DNA of 64,000 nucleotides from Nocardia fusca NBRC 14340 (GTDB lineage Bacteria; Actinomycetota; Actinomycetes; Mycobacteriales; Mycobacteriaceae): NCBI RefSeq assembly GCF_001618425.1, contig NZ_BDCU01000017.1:582392-646391 (forward strand). Direction: 5' to 3'. A program made the translations under genes and the position numbers. Of the stretch, positions 46,100-57,197 are shown in pieces; position 1 is the first letter of the stretch, and each line of letters begins with the position of its first letter. Below the pieces are notes generated by a model, which had not been told where the DNA came from, did no database searches, and saw nothing but the letters and a program-made list of their open reading frames with translations.

Positions 46100-47032
46100 G
46101 TGGCTTCACCCCGTAACGATCACCCGCGCCGGCCCCGGCGCCGGTTCCGGCGGATCTCGCTGCCGGCGTTCACCGGTGCCGCGCTGTTCGGTCTGGTGAT
46201 CACCGCCGTGCCGGCGCCGACCTCCGAGGCCGTCGGTATCGACGGTTCGGTCACGGCGCCGGCCGGGCTGGCGGTGGTGGACCTGACCTCGGGTGACACG
46301 GTGGCGGACTCCGTGGCGGCCATCCCCCGGGATTTCGCGGACCGTCTCGGCTACCAGCCCGTCGTCCGGCAGGGCGTGCTCGTGGCTCCGGACGGCGATT
46401 GTTCCTCGCCGGTCGAGCTGCCACCGGAATTCGATACCGCCTGTATGGCACACGACCTCGGGTACGACCTGCTGCGGTACGCCGATCGCACCGGCGCCCC
46501 GCTGGGGCCGTGGGCCCGGCAGGCCCTGGACCGGACGTTGAGCGTCCGGCTGCACCAGGCCTGCGAAACGCATACCGAACCGGTGGTGCGCACCCGCTGC
46601 GAGACTCTCGCCGGGATCGCGGCCACCGCGGTGGAGTTGAATTCGCGCCGGCAGCACTACGGGGTCCCGGTGGCGGAGACATTGAGCCAGGTGGCGGCCC
46701 AGGCCGCCACGGACCATCCGACCCGTCCCTGGCTGCTGCGCGCGGTCGCGCTCGGCCTGGCGACGATGGCCGCCCTGGTCTTCGGGATCCGCCGCCTGCA
46801 CCGGCGGATCCGGCGCACGGCGGCACCCGGTGTCCGCATCCCGGTCGGGTCCGTGCGGCCCCGCCGCGCCATCGGCCTGCCGCGGCCCGCGTTCACCCGT
46901 CTGCTGCTGCCGTATGCCCGATGGTTGCCCGGCTTCGCGCCCCCGCCCGCTGCCGCCCCACCGGACCCCGCGTTTCCGACCGGGGTGCACCTGTTGCCGG
47001 CCACCACGCCGCCACCCGCCCGGACCGGTTGA
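46100..47032 (+). CDS. phospholipase A2-like exported membrane-anchored protein (copy 2)
   Basis: A 310-residue paralogue of the protein at 43498. Basic N terminus with a signal/anchor helix at 19-40. The PLA2-like core carries CSSPVELPPEFDTACMAHDL with His118-Asp119, then GYDLLRYADRTGAPLGPWAR, nearly identical to copy 1. Four cysteines (101, 115, 155, 167) keep the same spacing. A second hydrophobic helix is at about 210-230 (LLRAVALGLATMAALVFGI), and copy 2 has an extra 75-residue basic, Pro-rich C-terminal tail. GTG start at 46100 with AAGGTG upstream. It is 129 bases after the hydrolase, same strand. Confidence 0.75.
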   Translation: MASPRNDHPRRPRRRFRRISLPAFTGAALFGLVITAVPAPTSEAVGIDGSVTAPAGLAVVDLTSGDTVADSVAAIPRDFADRLGYQPVVRQGVLVAPDGDCSSPVELPPEFDTACMAHDLGYDLLRYADRTGAPLGPWARQALDRTLSVRLHQACETHTEPVVRTRCETLAGIAATAVELNSRRQHYGVPVAETLSQVAAQAATDHPTRPWLLRAVALGLATMAALVFGIRRLHRRIRRTAAPGVRIPVGSVRPRRAIGLPRPAFTRLLLPYARWLPGFAPPPAAAPPDPAFPTGVHLLPATTPPPARTG

Positions 47033-47039
47033 CCACGAT

Positions 47040-47053
47040 TGAAACACGTTCTA
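47040..47053. promoter_or_regulatory. KstR-like operator upstream of SRPBCC gene
   Basis: TGAAACACGTTCTA matches the published KstR consensus TNNAACNNGTTNNA at every fixed position. It lies 10 bases upstream of the SRPBCC start and 7 bases past the previous stop. KstR is the repressor of cholesterol catabolism genes in mycolic-acid actinobacteria. One site by itself can arise by chance, so control by KstR or another TetR protein is a hypothesis. Confidence 0.5.
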
Positions 47054-47063
47054 ATTTGGGGAC

Positions 47064-47507
47064 GTGCTTGTTGTGGACGACGTGGTCGAGGTGAACGCTC
47101 CCGCCGAGGTGGTGTGGTCGGTGCTCACCGATTTCGACCGGTACGGCGACTGGAATCCGTTCATCAGCCGCTGCCGAGCGGAGCTGACGGTGAATGCGCC
47201 GATCGATATGCGGGTCGAGCAGCTCGCGCCCCGGCCGATCCGGATGCGCGAATGGATCCGCAGCGTCACCGCGGGCCGGGAATTCAGCTACTCCATGAAA
47301 CCGATCCCGCTCGGCGCGCTGCGCAGTAAACGCTCGCACACACTGACCCCCCTGGCCGGCGACCGCACCCGCTACGAGTCCCATTTCGAGCTCGACGGCT
47401 GGCTCGCCCCGCTGGTCGGCCTGCTGTTCGGGCGCGGCTTCAAGAAGGGGTTCCCCGGGATGACCACCGCGGTCGAACGGGAAGCCGAGCGTCTGCACGC
47501 TCGCTGA
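47064..47507 (+). CDS. SRPBCC (START-like) family protein
   Basis: A 147-residue SRPBCC-fold protein: VDDVVEVNAPAEVVWSVLTD opens the fold, followed by FDRYGDWNPFISRCRAEL and the long C-terminal helix PGMTTAVEREAERLHAR. The fold has a hydrophobic cavity for lipids, steroids or polyketides. The GTG start at 47064 is close behind the KstR-like site. It may be part of the lipid-related cassette or an independent unit; a strong terminator follows. Confidence 0.85.
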   Translation: MLVVDDVVEVNAPAEVVWSVLTDFDRYGDWNPFISRCRAELTVNAPIDMRVEQLAPRPIRMREWIRSVTAGREFSYSMKPIPLGALRSKRSHTLTPLAGDRTRYESHFELDGWLAPLVGLLFGRGFKKGFPGMTTAVEREAERLHAR

Positions 47508-47556
47508 CCCGCTCCCGTATCGCCGCCTCGCGCGAACGCCCGATCCACGCCGGGAA

Positions 47557-47596
47557 CACCGAGGGCGGTGGCCCGTTCGGACCACCGCCCTCGGTG
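47557..47596. terminator. bidirectional hairpin between SRPBCC gene and gatA
   Basis: A 15-bp perfect stem (CACCGAGGGCGGTGG at 47557-47571 and its complement at 47582-47596) with a 10-base loop separates two convergent genes. There is no T-run. Confidence 0.75.
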
Positions 47597-47624
47597 AACT
47601 CTCGCCGCTCCCGGCGGATCGGCG

Positions 47625-49103
47625 TCAGGCGATATCGCCGCGGGCCGCCTCATAGGCCGCGCCCACCCGGTACAACCGGTCGTCGGCCAGCGCCGGCGCC
47701 ATGATCTGCAGGCCCACCGGCATCCCGTCGTCACGGCTCAGCCCGGACGGGACCGACATGGCCGGATGTCCGGCCAGGTTGGTGGGCAGGGTGCACAGAT
47801 CGGACAGGTACATGGCCAGCGGATCGTCGACCTTCTCGCCCAGTTTCCACGGCGTGAACGGACTGGTCGGGGACACCAGCACGTCGACCTGCTCGTAGGC
47901 CTTGTCGAAATCGCGCGCGATCAACGTGCGGACCTTGAGCGCCTGGCCGTAGTAGGCCTCGTAGTAGCCCGCCGAGAGCGCGTAGGTGCCGATCATGATC
48001 CGTCGTTTGACCTCCGGGCCGAATCCGGCGGCGCGGGTCGCGGCCATGACCTGCTCGGCGCTGTGGTGCCCGTCGTCGGCCACCCGCAGTCCGTAGCGCA
48101 TGGCATCGAAACGGGCCAGGTTGGAGGAGACCTCGCTGGGCAGGATCAGATAGTAGGACGCCAGGGCGTACTCGAAATGCGGGCAGGACACCTCGACCAC
48201 TTCGGCGCCCAGATCCTTCAGCACGCCGACCGCGGCGTCGAAGGAGGCGAGCACACCGTGCTGGTAGCTGTCGGAGTGCAGTTCCTTCACCACACCGATC
48301 TTCACCCCGCGCAGATCGCCCGACGCGCCCTTCCGGGCGGCGTCGACCACGGCCGGGACCGGGACGTCACGTGAGGTGGAATCGCGCGGATCGTGTCCGG
48401 CGATCACCTCGTGCAGCAGGGCGGTGTCCAGCACCGTCCGGCCGCACGGGCCCCCCTGGTCGAGCGAGGACGCGCAGGCGACGAGTCCGTACCGGGACAC
48501 GGTGCCGTAGGTGGGCTTGGTGCCGACGGTCGCGGTAACCGCGGCCGGCTGCCGGATCGAGCCGCCGGTATCGGTGCCGATGGCCAGCGGCGCCTGATAG
48601 GACGCCAGCGCCGCCGCCGAGCCGCCGCCGGAGCCGCCGGGGACGCGGGTGGTGTCCCACGGGTTACGGGTCGGTCCGTAGGCGGAGTTCTCGGTGGAGG
48701 AGCCCATCGCGAACTCGTCCATATTGGTCTTGCCCAGAATCGGGATCCCGGCGGCCCGGAGCCGGGTGGTCAGCGTGGCGTCGTAGGGCGCAACCCAGTT
48801 CTCGAGCATCTTCGACGCGCAGGTGGTGGGCATATCGGTCGTGGTGAACACATCCTTGAGCGCCAGCGGCACCCCCGCCAGCGGCGAGGCGGGCACCTCA
48901 CCGGCGGACAGGGCGGCGTCTACTTCGGCCGCGGCGGCGAGCGCCTGCTCTTCGGCGACGTGCAGGAAGGCGTGGTACTCCCCGTCGACCTCGGCGATCC
49001 GGTCCAGATGGGCCCGGGTCACCTCCACCGAGGAGACTTCGCCACCGTGGATGCGGCTCGCGAGGTCGGCCGCGCCGAGCCGGGTCAGTTCGCTCGCGCT
49101 CAT
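47625..49103 (-). CDS. gatA: Asp-tRNA(Asn)/Glu-tRNA(Gln) amidotransferase subunit A
   Basis: A 492-residue amidase-signature protein, the glutaminase subunit of GatCAB. The Ser-cis-Ser-Lys triad is visible: Lys83 in LALKDVF, Ser158 in [12 protein letters not shown], Ser182 in [12 protein letters not shown]. The ATG at 49103 overlaps the gatC stop as ATGA, which decides the start over the longer open frame. It works with GatC and the distant GatB (27779). Length is standard. Confidence 0.97.
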   Translation of the reverse strand: MSASELTRLGAADLASRIHGGEVSSVEVTRAHLDRIAEVDGEYHAFLHVAEEQALAAAAEVDAALSAGEVPASPLAGVPLALKDVFTTTDMPTTCASKMLENWVAPYDATLTTRLRAAGIPILGKTNMDEFAMGSSTENSAYGPTRNPWDTTRVPGGSGGGSAAALASYQAPLAIGTDTGGSIRQPAAVTATVGTKPTYGTVSRYGLVACASSLDQGGPCGRTVLDTALLHEVIAGHDPRDSTSRDVPVPAVVDAARKGASGDLRGVKIGVVKELHSDSYQHGVLASFDAAVGVLKDLGAEVVEVSCPHFEYALASYYLILPSEVSSNLARFDAMRYGLRVADDGHHSAEQVMAATRAAGFGPEVKRRIMIGTYALSAGYYEAYYGQALKVRTLIARDFDKAYEQVDVLVSPTSPFTPWKLGEKVDDPLAMYLSDLCTLPTNLAGHPAMSVPSGLSRDDGMPVGLQIMAPALADDRLYRVGAAYEAARGDIA

Positions 49104-49399
49104 TCGCCCTCCCCCAGGATCTGCGGAACCAGGAACCGCTGGTCCTCGGCGGCGGGTGCGCCGGACAGCGCCTGATCCGGAGTGAGACCGGGGCGGACCT
49201 CGTCGGGGCGGGTCACGTTCGTCACCGGATCCGGCGACGCGGTGGCCGGGACATCGGCGGCGGCGACCTCGGAGATGGTCCGCACATGGCTGAGGATCGA
49301 ATCCAGCTGCCCGGCGAACTGGTCGAGTTCGTCCTCGGACAGGGCGAGCCTGGACAGCCGGGCGAGGTGTGCGACCTCGTCGCGGGAGATGGCGGTCAC
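49100..49399 (-). CDS. gatC: Asp-tRNA(Asn)/Glu-tRNA(Gln) amidotransferase subunit C
   Basis: A 99-residue Gat[21 protein letters not shown] at the N terminus and [13 protein letters not shown] at the C terminus. It stabilises GatA and bridges to GatB. It is translationally coupled to gatA by a 4-base overlap, in the usual gatC-gatA order. The divergent neighbour is the ACT-domain gene at 49705. Confidence 0.96.
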   Translation of the reverse strand: MTAISRDEVAHLARLSRLALSEDELDQFAGQLDSILSHVRTISEVAAADVPATASPDPVTNVTRPDEVRPGLTPDQALSGAPAAEDQRFLVPQILGEGE

Positions 49400-49704
49400 C
49401 GCGAACCCCTTTCGGCGATAGTTTTGGACTGCGGATCACAAGCATCGAACAGCCTAGTGGTGTGGCCGGACCGGGTTGCCCGGCAGGCCGCGCGGGCCGC
49501 GGCCTGCCGGTCCGCGCGGGGGTCCGCCGGAGCCCGCCGCGGGCCGCGCCGAAGTCCGAAAGTTAGGCATTTCACACCATTCGCCACCTGTGACCCCCGT
49601 TCCGGGCGCACAATTCGACTCGATAACCCTCGGCAATGGGTGTAAGGATGGGCAGACCGGGTATTCGTTGTAAGCCTCGGCCGCAGAAGGAAAGGGAAAC
49701 GCAC

Positions 49705-50439
49705 GTGTCATACCTGCTCCGCGTGCAACTTCCGGATCGTCCGGGAAGCCTCGGGTCGCTAGCCGTAGCACTGGGAACGGTCGGCGCCGACATCCTTTCC
49801 CTGGACGTGGTGGAGCGTGGCGCCGGCTACGCGGTCGACGATCTCGTGGTCGAGATCGCCCCCAACGCCCTGCCCGACACTCTCATCACCGCCGCGGAAT
49901 CGCTCGGCGATGTCCGCGTCGATTCCATCCGTCCCTACTCCGGCGTGCTCGACACCCATCGCGAGCTCGAATTGATCGACAATGTGGCCAACGCCCGCGA
50001 CGATCGGCTCCAAGTGCTGGTCGACGGGGTTCCGCGGGTGCTGCGGGTCGGCTGGAGCACTGTCCTGGACATGGGGACGCACGGCGCCTACCGCGTGGTG
50101 GGCAGTCAGAGCGCCCCGCAGACCCAGGCGGCGTCGGTGCCGTGGATGCCGCTGCAGAAACCGATCGCACTCGACGGCAACGCCGACTGGGTCCCCGAGA
50201 TCTGGCGCGATATGGACACCAAACTGGCCGCCGCACCGCTCGGACCCTCCAGCAAGGCGCTCCTGCTCGGCCGTCCCGGCGGGCCCGATTTCCGGCCCTC
50301 GGAGATCGCGCGGCTGGGCTACCTCGCCGGAATCGTCGCCACCGTCCTGGGCTGGGTCCCGCGGCGGAGGACTAGCGGTCGGCGCCCGGCTCGACGACGC
50401 GCCACCGGTCCGGCCTACCCGGCGGGTAGGCGACGGTGA
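49705..50439 (+). CDS. ACT-domain protein
   Basis: A 244-residue protein with an N-terminal ACT domain (YLLRVQLPDRPGSLGSLAVA, then GADILSLDVVERGAGYAVDD) and a second domain of about 130 residues. It corresponds in position to Rv3013 between gatC and ligA in M. tuberculosis. ACT domains bind amino acids; the target here is unknown. The GTG start at 49705 has AGAAGGAAAGGG upstream. The last 22 or so residues are Arg/Pro-rich and overlap the convergent gene by 68 bases, so the tail may be a recent extension. Confidence 0.88.
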   Translation: MSYLLRVQLPDRPGSLGSLAVALGTVGADILSLDVVERGAGYAVDDLVVEIAPNALPDTLITAAESLGDVRVDSIRPYSGVLDTHRELELIDNVANARDDRLQVLVDGVPRVLRVGWSTVLDMGTHGAYRVVGSQSAPQTQAASVPWMPLQKPIALDGNADWVPEIWRDMDTKLAAAPLGPSSKALLLGRPGGPDFRPSEIARLGYLAGIVATVLGWVPRRRTSGRRPARRRATGPAYPAGRRR

Positions 50440-50707
50440 GCGTGTCCCCGACCGACGGCCAATAGGCGGCATCCCACACCATGCGCCCGTAGACCACCTT
50501 CCCCGGCTCGGACGGCCCGGACAGGTTCCCGGTGACGGTGACGAACTGCTCGCCCATCGCCTCCGGGCGCGGACTCACCCCCGTCAGATAGAGCGAACCC
50601 ATCTCCGCGTCCGTGGGCATACGCCCACCCCGCCGCCCACGGAACACCAGCACGAGCATTCCCACCAGTGCGGCCACCATGATCGCCAGCATCGCCAGTT
50701 CGAACAC
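50372..50707 (-). CDS. small membrane-anchored hypothetical protein
   Basis: A 111-residue protein with one N-terminal helix (MFELAMLAIMVAALVGMLVL) followed by basic residues, then a soluble domain of about 80 residues (LYLTGVSPRPEAMGEQFVTV, then DTLTVAYPPGRPDRWRVV). N-out anchoring with a cytoplasmic or external OB-like domain is possible. Its 3' end overlaps the ACT gene, which runs in the opposite direction, by 68 bases. No domain recognised. Confidence 0.7.
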   Translation of the reverse strand: MFELAMLAIMVAALVGMLVLVFRGRRGGRMPTDAEMGSLYLTGVSPRPEAMGEQFVTVTGNLSGPSEPGKVVYGRMVWDAAYWPSVGDTLTVAYPPGRPDRWRVVEPGADR

Positions 50708-51058
50708 TCCCCCATGCTAGGCCCCGCGGCGGCGTCTCGGCCGCCGACGCCCGCGGCGTCGCGATTCGGTGGCCGGTGCCGCCCCGAAGGGCGTCGCGCC
50801 GGCGGCACCCGGCGTGCGCTCTCGTATCTCCTGTCCCACCAGGACGGACGACCGCCCGGCCCGTTCCTTTCCGCACCGATGACTTGTTCGGCCGGGAGAC
50901 GCTGAGGCGGCGAAATTTCGGCCGCCCGGGCCGCGGACCATCACTTCTGCGAGACGGGTGACCCCGCGCATGAGTCGCGCGGGACGGGGTATCTCAGACC
51001 CACCGGACATGAAAGGAAGCGATCGTCATGCCGGAATCAAACGATTCGAGCAGGTGCA
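50708..51058. other. intergenic region with no supported gene
   Basis: About 350 bases upstream of the two divergent small membrane-protein genes. It is GC-rich and has short open frames on both strands with no recognisable content. It presumably carries both promoters. Confidence 0.45.
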
Positions 51059-51262
51059 ATGGGTAGCCGAGTAGCAAGCCTCGTAGTACTGGTCTGGTTC
51101 GTGGCGGGGATCGTCGCCGCGTGGCAACGGGGCTATTTCAATGAACCACCGGAGCAGTGCTCCCACTTCGCGACGCTGGCGGTGACCGTGGTGGCCGGTC
51201 CACTCAACTACGTCGGCCTCAACCCGAAGATGGGCTGCAAACTGCCCGAACCCAGCCGGTAG
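51059..51262 (+). CDS. 67-residue small membrane protein
   Basis: One N-terminal hydrophobic helix (SLVVLVWFVAGIVAAWQRGY) and a second moderately hydrophobic stretch (ATLAVTVVAGPLNYVGLNPK), with two cysteines outside. This pattern is common in nocardial and mycobacterial genomes as an uncharacterised small membrane protein. A terminator-like hairpin follows at 51269-51297. Confidence 0.65.
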   Translation: MGSRVASLVVLVWFVAGIVAAWQRGYFNEPPEQCSHFATLAVTVVAGPLNYVGLNPKMGCKLPEPSR

Positions 51263-51268
51263 AACCGG

Positions 51269-51297
51269 ATCCCGGTCGCCGCCGCGGCGACCGGGAT
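51269..51297. terminator. bidirectional hairpin between convergent genes
   Basis: A 12-bp perfect stem (ATCCCGGTCGCC at 51269-51280 and its complement at 51286-51297) with a GCCGC loop. It fills the gap between the small membrane protein and the AAA ATPase gene. Confidence 0.7.
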
Positions 51298-52545
51298 TCA
51301 AAACACCGCGAGAGTGCTGGCACCGCCCGCGGAACGCCGGACGGTCCAGACACTGGTGCGGGTACGCGCGGAACGGCCGTTGCCCCGGTCCACCAGGGCC
51401 CGATCGCCGGTCGTGTACACCAGTTGCGCACCGCGCGTATTGGTTTCCGGATTCTGGAACAGCTGCACGAGCCGGTCGGTCTCCTCCACCGTCAGCCACG
51501 CCCCGATATCGTCGACCACGAGCACTTTCCCGGCGTCGAGCGAGTCGAGCAGTATCGGTAGCAACCGCAGCAGGGCCCAGGTCGCCGAGGATTCCTCGGC
51601 CAGGGTGAAAACCGGCTCCACATCGGTGTGTACGAGCCGTAGTCCGACACCGTGCCGCCCGGCCATCCGGGTGTAGAGCGCATCGCGCGCATTGCGCATA
51701 TTGGTCAGTTCGCGGGCCAGCGCGGTGGCGTTCACACCGCTGTCCTGTTCCAGCTGCGCGGCATAGGCCGCCGAACCGGCCGCTCGATCGGTCTGTTCCG
51801 CGAGCACGGCGATATCGGCGTCGAGGTCGCGCAGGTAGTCGGCGTAGCCGGGGTCGTTCTGCGCGATCAGCAGATCGGTGATACCGAGGTCCGCGGATTG
51901 CAGCAGGGTCAGCAGCCGGGCGGCGTTCTCGGCGGACCGCGACAGGTGCGAACCCAGCCGCAGCTCGATCGAGGTGATATCGGCGGAACCGGCCACCACC
52001 TCGAGCATGGTCTCGAACCACCGGTAGGCCGGGACCAGCGCCTCGGCGTACATCTGCCCCGCCAGGCTCAGCAGCAGGGCGTTCGGGCGCACCAGCGGCA
52101 CCAGTGCGGTGATCCCGAACCGCGCCGGCTCGAACATCGGCCCGACCCGGATCGCCTCACCCTCGCGTTCGAAGACGATCCGCCTGCGTGACCGCGGATG
52201 ACTGTAGAGCCATTCGGCGGCGACATCGGCGGCGTCCAACCGGAAACCGTAGGTGTAGGGCACGCCCTCGGCCATGAAAACGGCCTCGAAGTCGCTCGGC
52301 TGCCCGGGCAGCGCGAGATGTGGAGCCCGGACCGGACCGGCGTAGGGGTCCCAGCCGCTCACCGAGTGCAGCACCGCGTCCCGCATATGCCCCAGGGCGT
52401 CGACCAGATTGGACTTACCGGCGGCCGGGCCCCCGTGCACCGCGGTCACCGGCACCGCGACCGGCGCGGTCGCGCCGCGGGTCAACCGCAATTCCTGTAG
52501 GTCGGCCAGCGATTTGTGGTTGGACACCCGAAAACTGCGCAACAT
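51298..52545 (-). CDS. AAA family ATPase (ATP-binding protein, AAA_15/21 type)
   Basis: A 415-residue ATPase with an N-terminal MLRSFRVSNHKSLADLQELR and Walker A GGPAAGKSNLVDAL, and a C-terminal Walker B-like strand GKVLVVDDIGAWLTVEETD followed by a switch segment (QLVYTTGDRAL). Layout matches the SMC-like AAA_15/AAA_21 ATPases found in OLD-type nucleases, retrons and abortive-infection systems. No TOPRIM nuclease domain or partner effector is attached here. The start at 52545 has AGGATGGCGGG just upstream. It may be a housekeeping orphan or part of an unrecognised defence gene. Confidence 0.85.
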   Translation of the reverse strand: MLRSFRVSNHKSLADLQELRLTRGATAPVAVPVTAVHGGPAAGKSNLVDALGHMRDAVLHSVSGWDPYAGPVRAPHLALPGQPSDFEAVFMAEGVPYTYGFRLDAADVAAEWLYSHPRSRRRIVFEREGEAIRVGPMFEPARFGITALVPLVRPNALLLSLAGQMYAEALVPAYRWFETMLEVVAGSADITSIELRLGSHLSRSAENAARLLTLLQSADLGITDLLIAQNDPGYADYLRDLDADIAVLAEQTDRAAGSAAYAAQLEQDSGVNATALARELTNMRNARDALYTRMAGRHGVGLRLVHTDVEPVFTLAEESSATWALLRLLPILLDSLDAGKVLVVDDIGAWLTVEETDRLVQLFQNPETNTRGAQLVYTTGDRALVDRGNGRSARTRTSVWTVRRSAGGASTLAVF

Positions 52546-52618
52546 CCCGCCATCCTGCCGTGTATGGACCCGGTCCCGCAGGATCGGTACCGGGTCGTGT
52601 CCTCCGACCGCGCCGCCG

Positions 52619-54805
<2,187 letters not shown>

Positions 54806-55066
54806 TTACCGCACGTCGCCCGGTATTCCCGGCACACCGAGGCCCCCTACGACCGGCAAGCCGGTGACAGCGGATACCGGCCGGTGGCCGCCCGCTGGTG
54901 CCTCATTCGCGACCGCCCGCGCGCCGGTGACCCGCAGCGGTTCCATCGCTCGATTCACCGCGGCCGGCCCGGTCCGGGTGACGAAATACCTGCTGCCGGT
55001 ATCGGCAGCGGCCGCGAACGGTGCCATCGGAACCATCCGGCGACGAGCGTCCGAAGCCCGCGTCAC
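54806..55066 (-). CDS. possible 86-residue ORF coupled to MetE-like gene
   Basis: A GTG at 55066 overlaps the MetE-like stop as GTGA and opens a frame of 86 codons ([20 protein letters not shown]). Third-position GC is high, as in real genes here, but I recognise no domain. Without it, 54764-55062 is a 299-base gap. It may be a translated small protein or chance. Confidence 0.3.
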   Translation of the reverse strand: MTRASDARRRMVPMAPFAAAADTGSRYFVTRTGPAAVNRAMEPLRVTGARAVANEAPAGGHRPVSAVTGLPVVGGLGVPGIPGDVR

Positions 55067-56097
55067 CCGGCGACGAGGGACTCCGGGTCCTGCGTGAAGG
55101 CCTTCGCGGTATCGACGGCCAGGCGCAGCGCGTCCCGGGCCCAGCTCAGCGGCGCCGCCGCCAGACCGCAGGCCGGACTCACCGTCACCCGGCGCGCGAG
55201 GTCGGCGCGCGGGAAACCGAGCCGATCGACCAGCCGGGCGCCCGGTTCGGCGATCTCGCGCCAGGTCACCGCGGCCGCGGGACGCGTGGTGGGCACCAGT
55301 CCGAGAACCAGCTGTTTACCCCCGTCCAGTGCCTCACCCAGCGCGTCCAGACCGGCGGTACCCGATACCGCGGCCGGATCGAACCCCAGCGCGGCCGCGG
55401 AAGTCCGCCCCAGGAAGGCCAGGGGCGGCGGGCTCGCGCAACTGTGCACCACCGTGGGCACACCCTGGGACGCCAGCACCGTTTCCAGGATCGCCAGCGC
55501 TTCCGGCTCCGGTACGGCCGCGACCGTGTTCAGCACACTCGCCCCGCGCAGCGAACCGGCCAGTACGGCGCCCAGCGACGGTTCGTCCAGCTGTAGCACC
55601 ACCTCGGCCTCGAGCCGCGACCCGACCTCGGCGATATGCGCGGCCAGACCCTCGGCCAGCGATTCGGCCAGATCTCGTACCGCACCCCGATCGGTCAGTA
55701 CCCGGTGCCCACCGGCCAGCTCCACCTGCGCGGCAAGGGTCAGCGGCCCGACGGCCTGCACTTTCACCGGGCGGCCGGACCCGCGCAGCCCGGCGTTCTC
55801 CCAGGCTTCCTGGAGTGCGTCCAGATCGGTCCGCAGCAGACCGCTCGCTCGCCGCGAGACCGAACCCGGCCGGGCGGCCAGGCGGTAGCCGCGCGGGGTG
55901 GTGTCGAAACGTATGTCCACGAGCAACGCCGAGGCCCGCCCGACCATATCGGCACCCACGCCGCGAGCCGGTAGTTCCACCAGATGCGGCAGGCCGGTCA
56001 GCTCGCCGACGATCACCGCCGCGGCTTCCCGGGGATCGGTGCCCGGCCACGACCCCACCCCCGTCGCGATCCCGGCCGGGAGACCGGACAGGCTCAT
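55063..56097 (-). CDS. MetE C-terminal-like (cobalamin-independent methionine synthase family) protein
   Basis: A 344-residue protein of the UROD/MetE superfamily: [72 protein letters not shown] with the His-x-Cys zinc ligands, and [20 protein letters not shown] with a further Cys. It is half the size of true MetE and lacks the N-terminal domain, as does Rv3015c at the same locus of M. tuberculosis. A methyltransferase using another donor is likely. The start overlaps the mnmA stop as ATGA. Confidence 0.88.
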   Translation of the reverse strand: MSLSGLPAGIATGVGSWPGTDPREAAAVIVGELTGLPHLVELPARGVGADMVGRASALLVDIRFDTTPRGYRLAARPGSVSRRASGLLRTDLDALQEAWENAGLRGSGRPVKVQAVGPLTLAAQVELAGGHRVLTDRGAVRDLAESLAEGLAAHIAEVGSRLEAEVVLQLDEPSLGAVLAGSLRGASVLNTVAAVPEPEALAILETVLASQGVPTVVHSCASPPPLAFLGRTSAAALGFDPAAVSGTAGLDALGEALDGGKQLVLGLVPTTRPAAAVTWREIAEPGARLVDRLGFPRADLARRVTVSPACGLAAAPLSWARDALRLAVDTAKAFTQDPESLVAG

Positions 56098-57194
56098 CGG
56101 GGTGCGCCCGCCGGCGCGGTACGCGCGGTCGCGGTGATGGTGCCGCTGCCGAGCACCGCGTCGCCCGCGCTGTCGGGCCGGTACAGCACCACGGCCTGCC
56201 CCCGCGCGACCCCGCTGAGCGGTTCGCGCAGCCGCACCGCGAGACCGTCACCGACCGCCTCGGCCGTCGCGGGCGCGGTACCGCCGTGCGCGCGGACCTG
56301 CACCACACAGTCGAGCGCTTCGGTGGGTGCCGCGCCGCTGGTCCAGATGGCCCGGTCGGCCTCGATCGACCACACCAGCAGATCGTCGGCCGAGCCGACG
56401 CGCACGGTGCCCGAATCGGGGTCGATATCGGTGACGTAGCGAGGTTTGCCGTCGGGGCCCGGCCCGGGCAGGCCCAGCCCCTTGCGCTGGCCGATGGTGA
56501 ATCCGTGCACGCCCTCGTGCCGGCCCAGCTCCGTGCCGCCCGAGTCGACGATGGCGCCGGGGCGGATGCCGATCTTCGCGCCCAGGAACGCCCGGGTGTC
56601 CCCGGACGGGATGAAACAGATGTCGTGACTGTCCGGCTTGTTCGCGACCGCCAGGCCCCGTTCGGCCGCCTCGGCCCGGATCTGCGGCTTGGGCGTATCA
56701 CCCACCGGGAACATGGCCCGCGACAGCTGCTCGGCGGTCAGCACCGCGAGAACGTAGGACTGGTCCTTGTCCGCGTCCACCGCCCGGCGCAGCACACCGT
56801 CGGCGAGCCGGGCGTAGTGGCCGGTGACCACCGCGTCGAAGCCGAGCGCCACGGCCCGATCCGCGAGCGCCGAGAACTTGATCTTCTCGTTACAGCGCAG
56901 GCAGGGGTTGGGTGTCTCCCCCGCCGCGTAGGACTCGACGAAATCGTCGATCACGTCCTCTTTGAAACGGTCCGCGAAATCCCAGACGTAGAAGGGGATG
57001 CCGAGCACATCGGCGGCCCGGCGGGCGTCACCCGCGTCCTCCTTCGAACAGCAGCCGCGCGATCCGGTGCGCAGAGTGCCGGGCGCACTCGACAGCGCCA
57101 GATGCACTCCGACCACCTCGTGCCCGGCGTCGACGGCCCGTGCCGCCGCCACCGCGGAATCGACTCCACCACTCATCGCGGCGAGCACTCGCAT
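56094..57194 (-). CDS. mnmA: tRNA-specific 2-thiouridylase MnmA
   Basis: A 366-residue tRNA thiolase that makes 2-thiouridine at wobble U34 using sulfur passed from IscS. PP-loop SGGVDS at 8-13, catalytic cysteines Cys98 ([12 protein letters not shown]) and Cys193 (DSHDICFIP), and a C-terminal beta-barrel ([20 protein letters not shown]). AGGAGG lies about 13 bases upstream of the start, inside the end of iscS, only 3 bases separate the genes, and its stop overlaps the MetE-like start. Operon iscS-mnmA-metE-like. Confidence 0.97.
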   Translation of the reverse strand: MRVLAAMSGGVDSAVAAARAVDAGHEVVGVHLALSSAPGTLRTGSRGCCSKEDAGDARRAADVLGIPFYVWDFADRFKEDVIDDFVESYAAGETPNPCLRCNEKIKFSALADRAVALGFDAVVTGHYARLADGVLRRAVDADKDQSYVLAVLTAEQLSRAMFPVGDTPKPQIRAEAAERGLAVANKPDSHDICFIPSGDTRAFLGAKIGIRPGAIVDSGGTELGRHEGVHGFTIGQRKGLGLPGPGPDGKPRYVTDIDPDSGTVRVGSADDLLVWSIEADRAIWTSGAAPTEALDCVVQVRAHGGTAPATAEAVGDGLAVRLREPLSGVARGQAVVLYRPDSAGDAVLGSGTITATARTAPAGAPR

Positions 57195-57197
57195 ACG

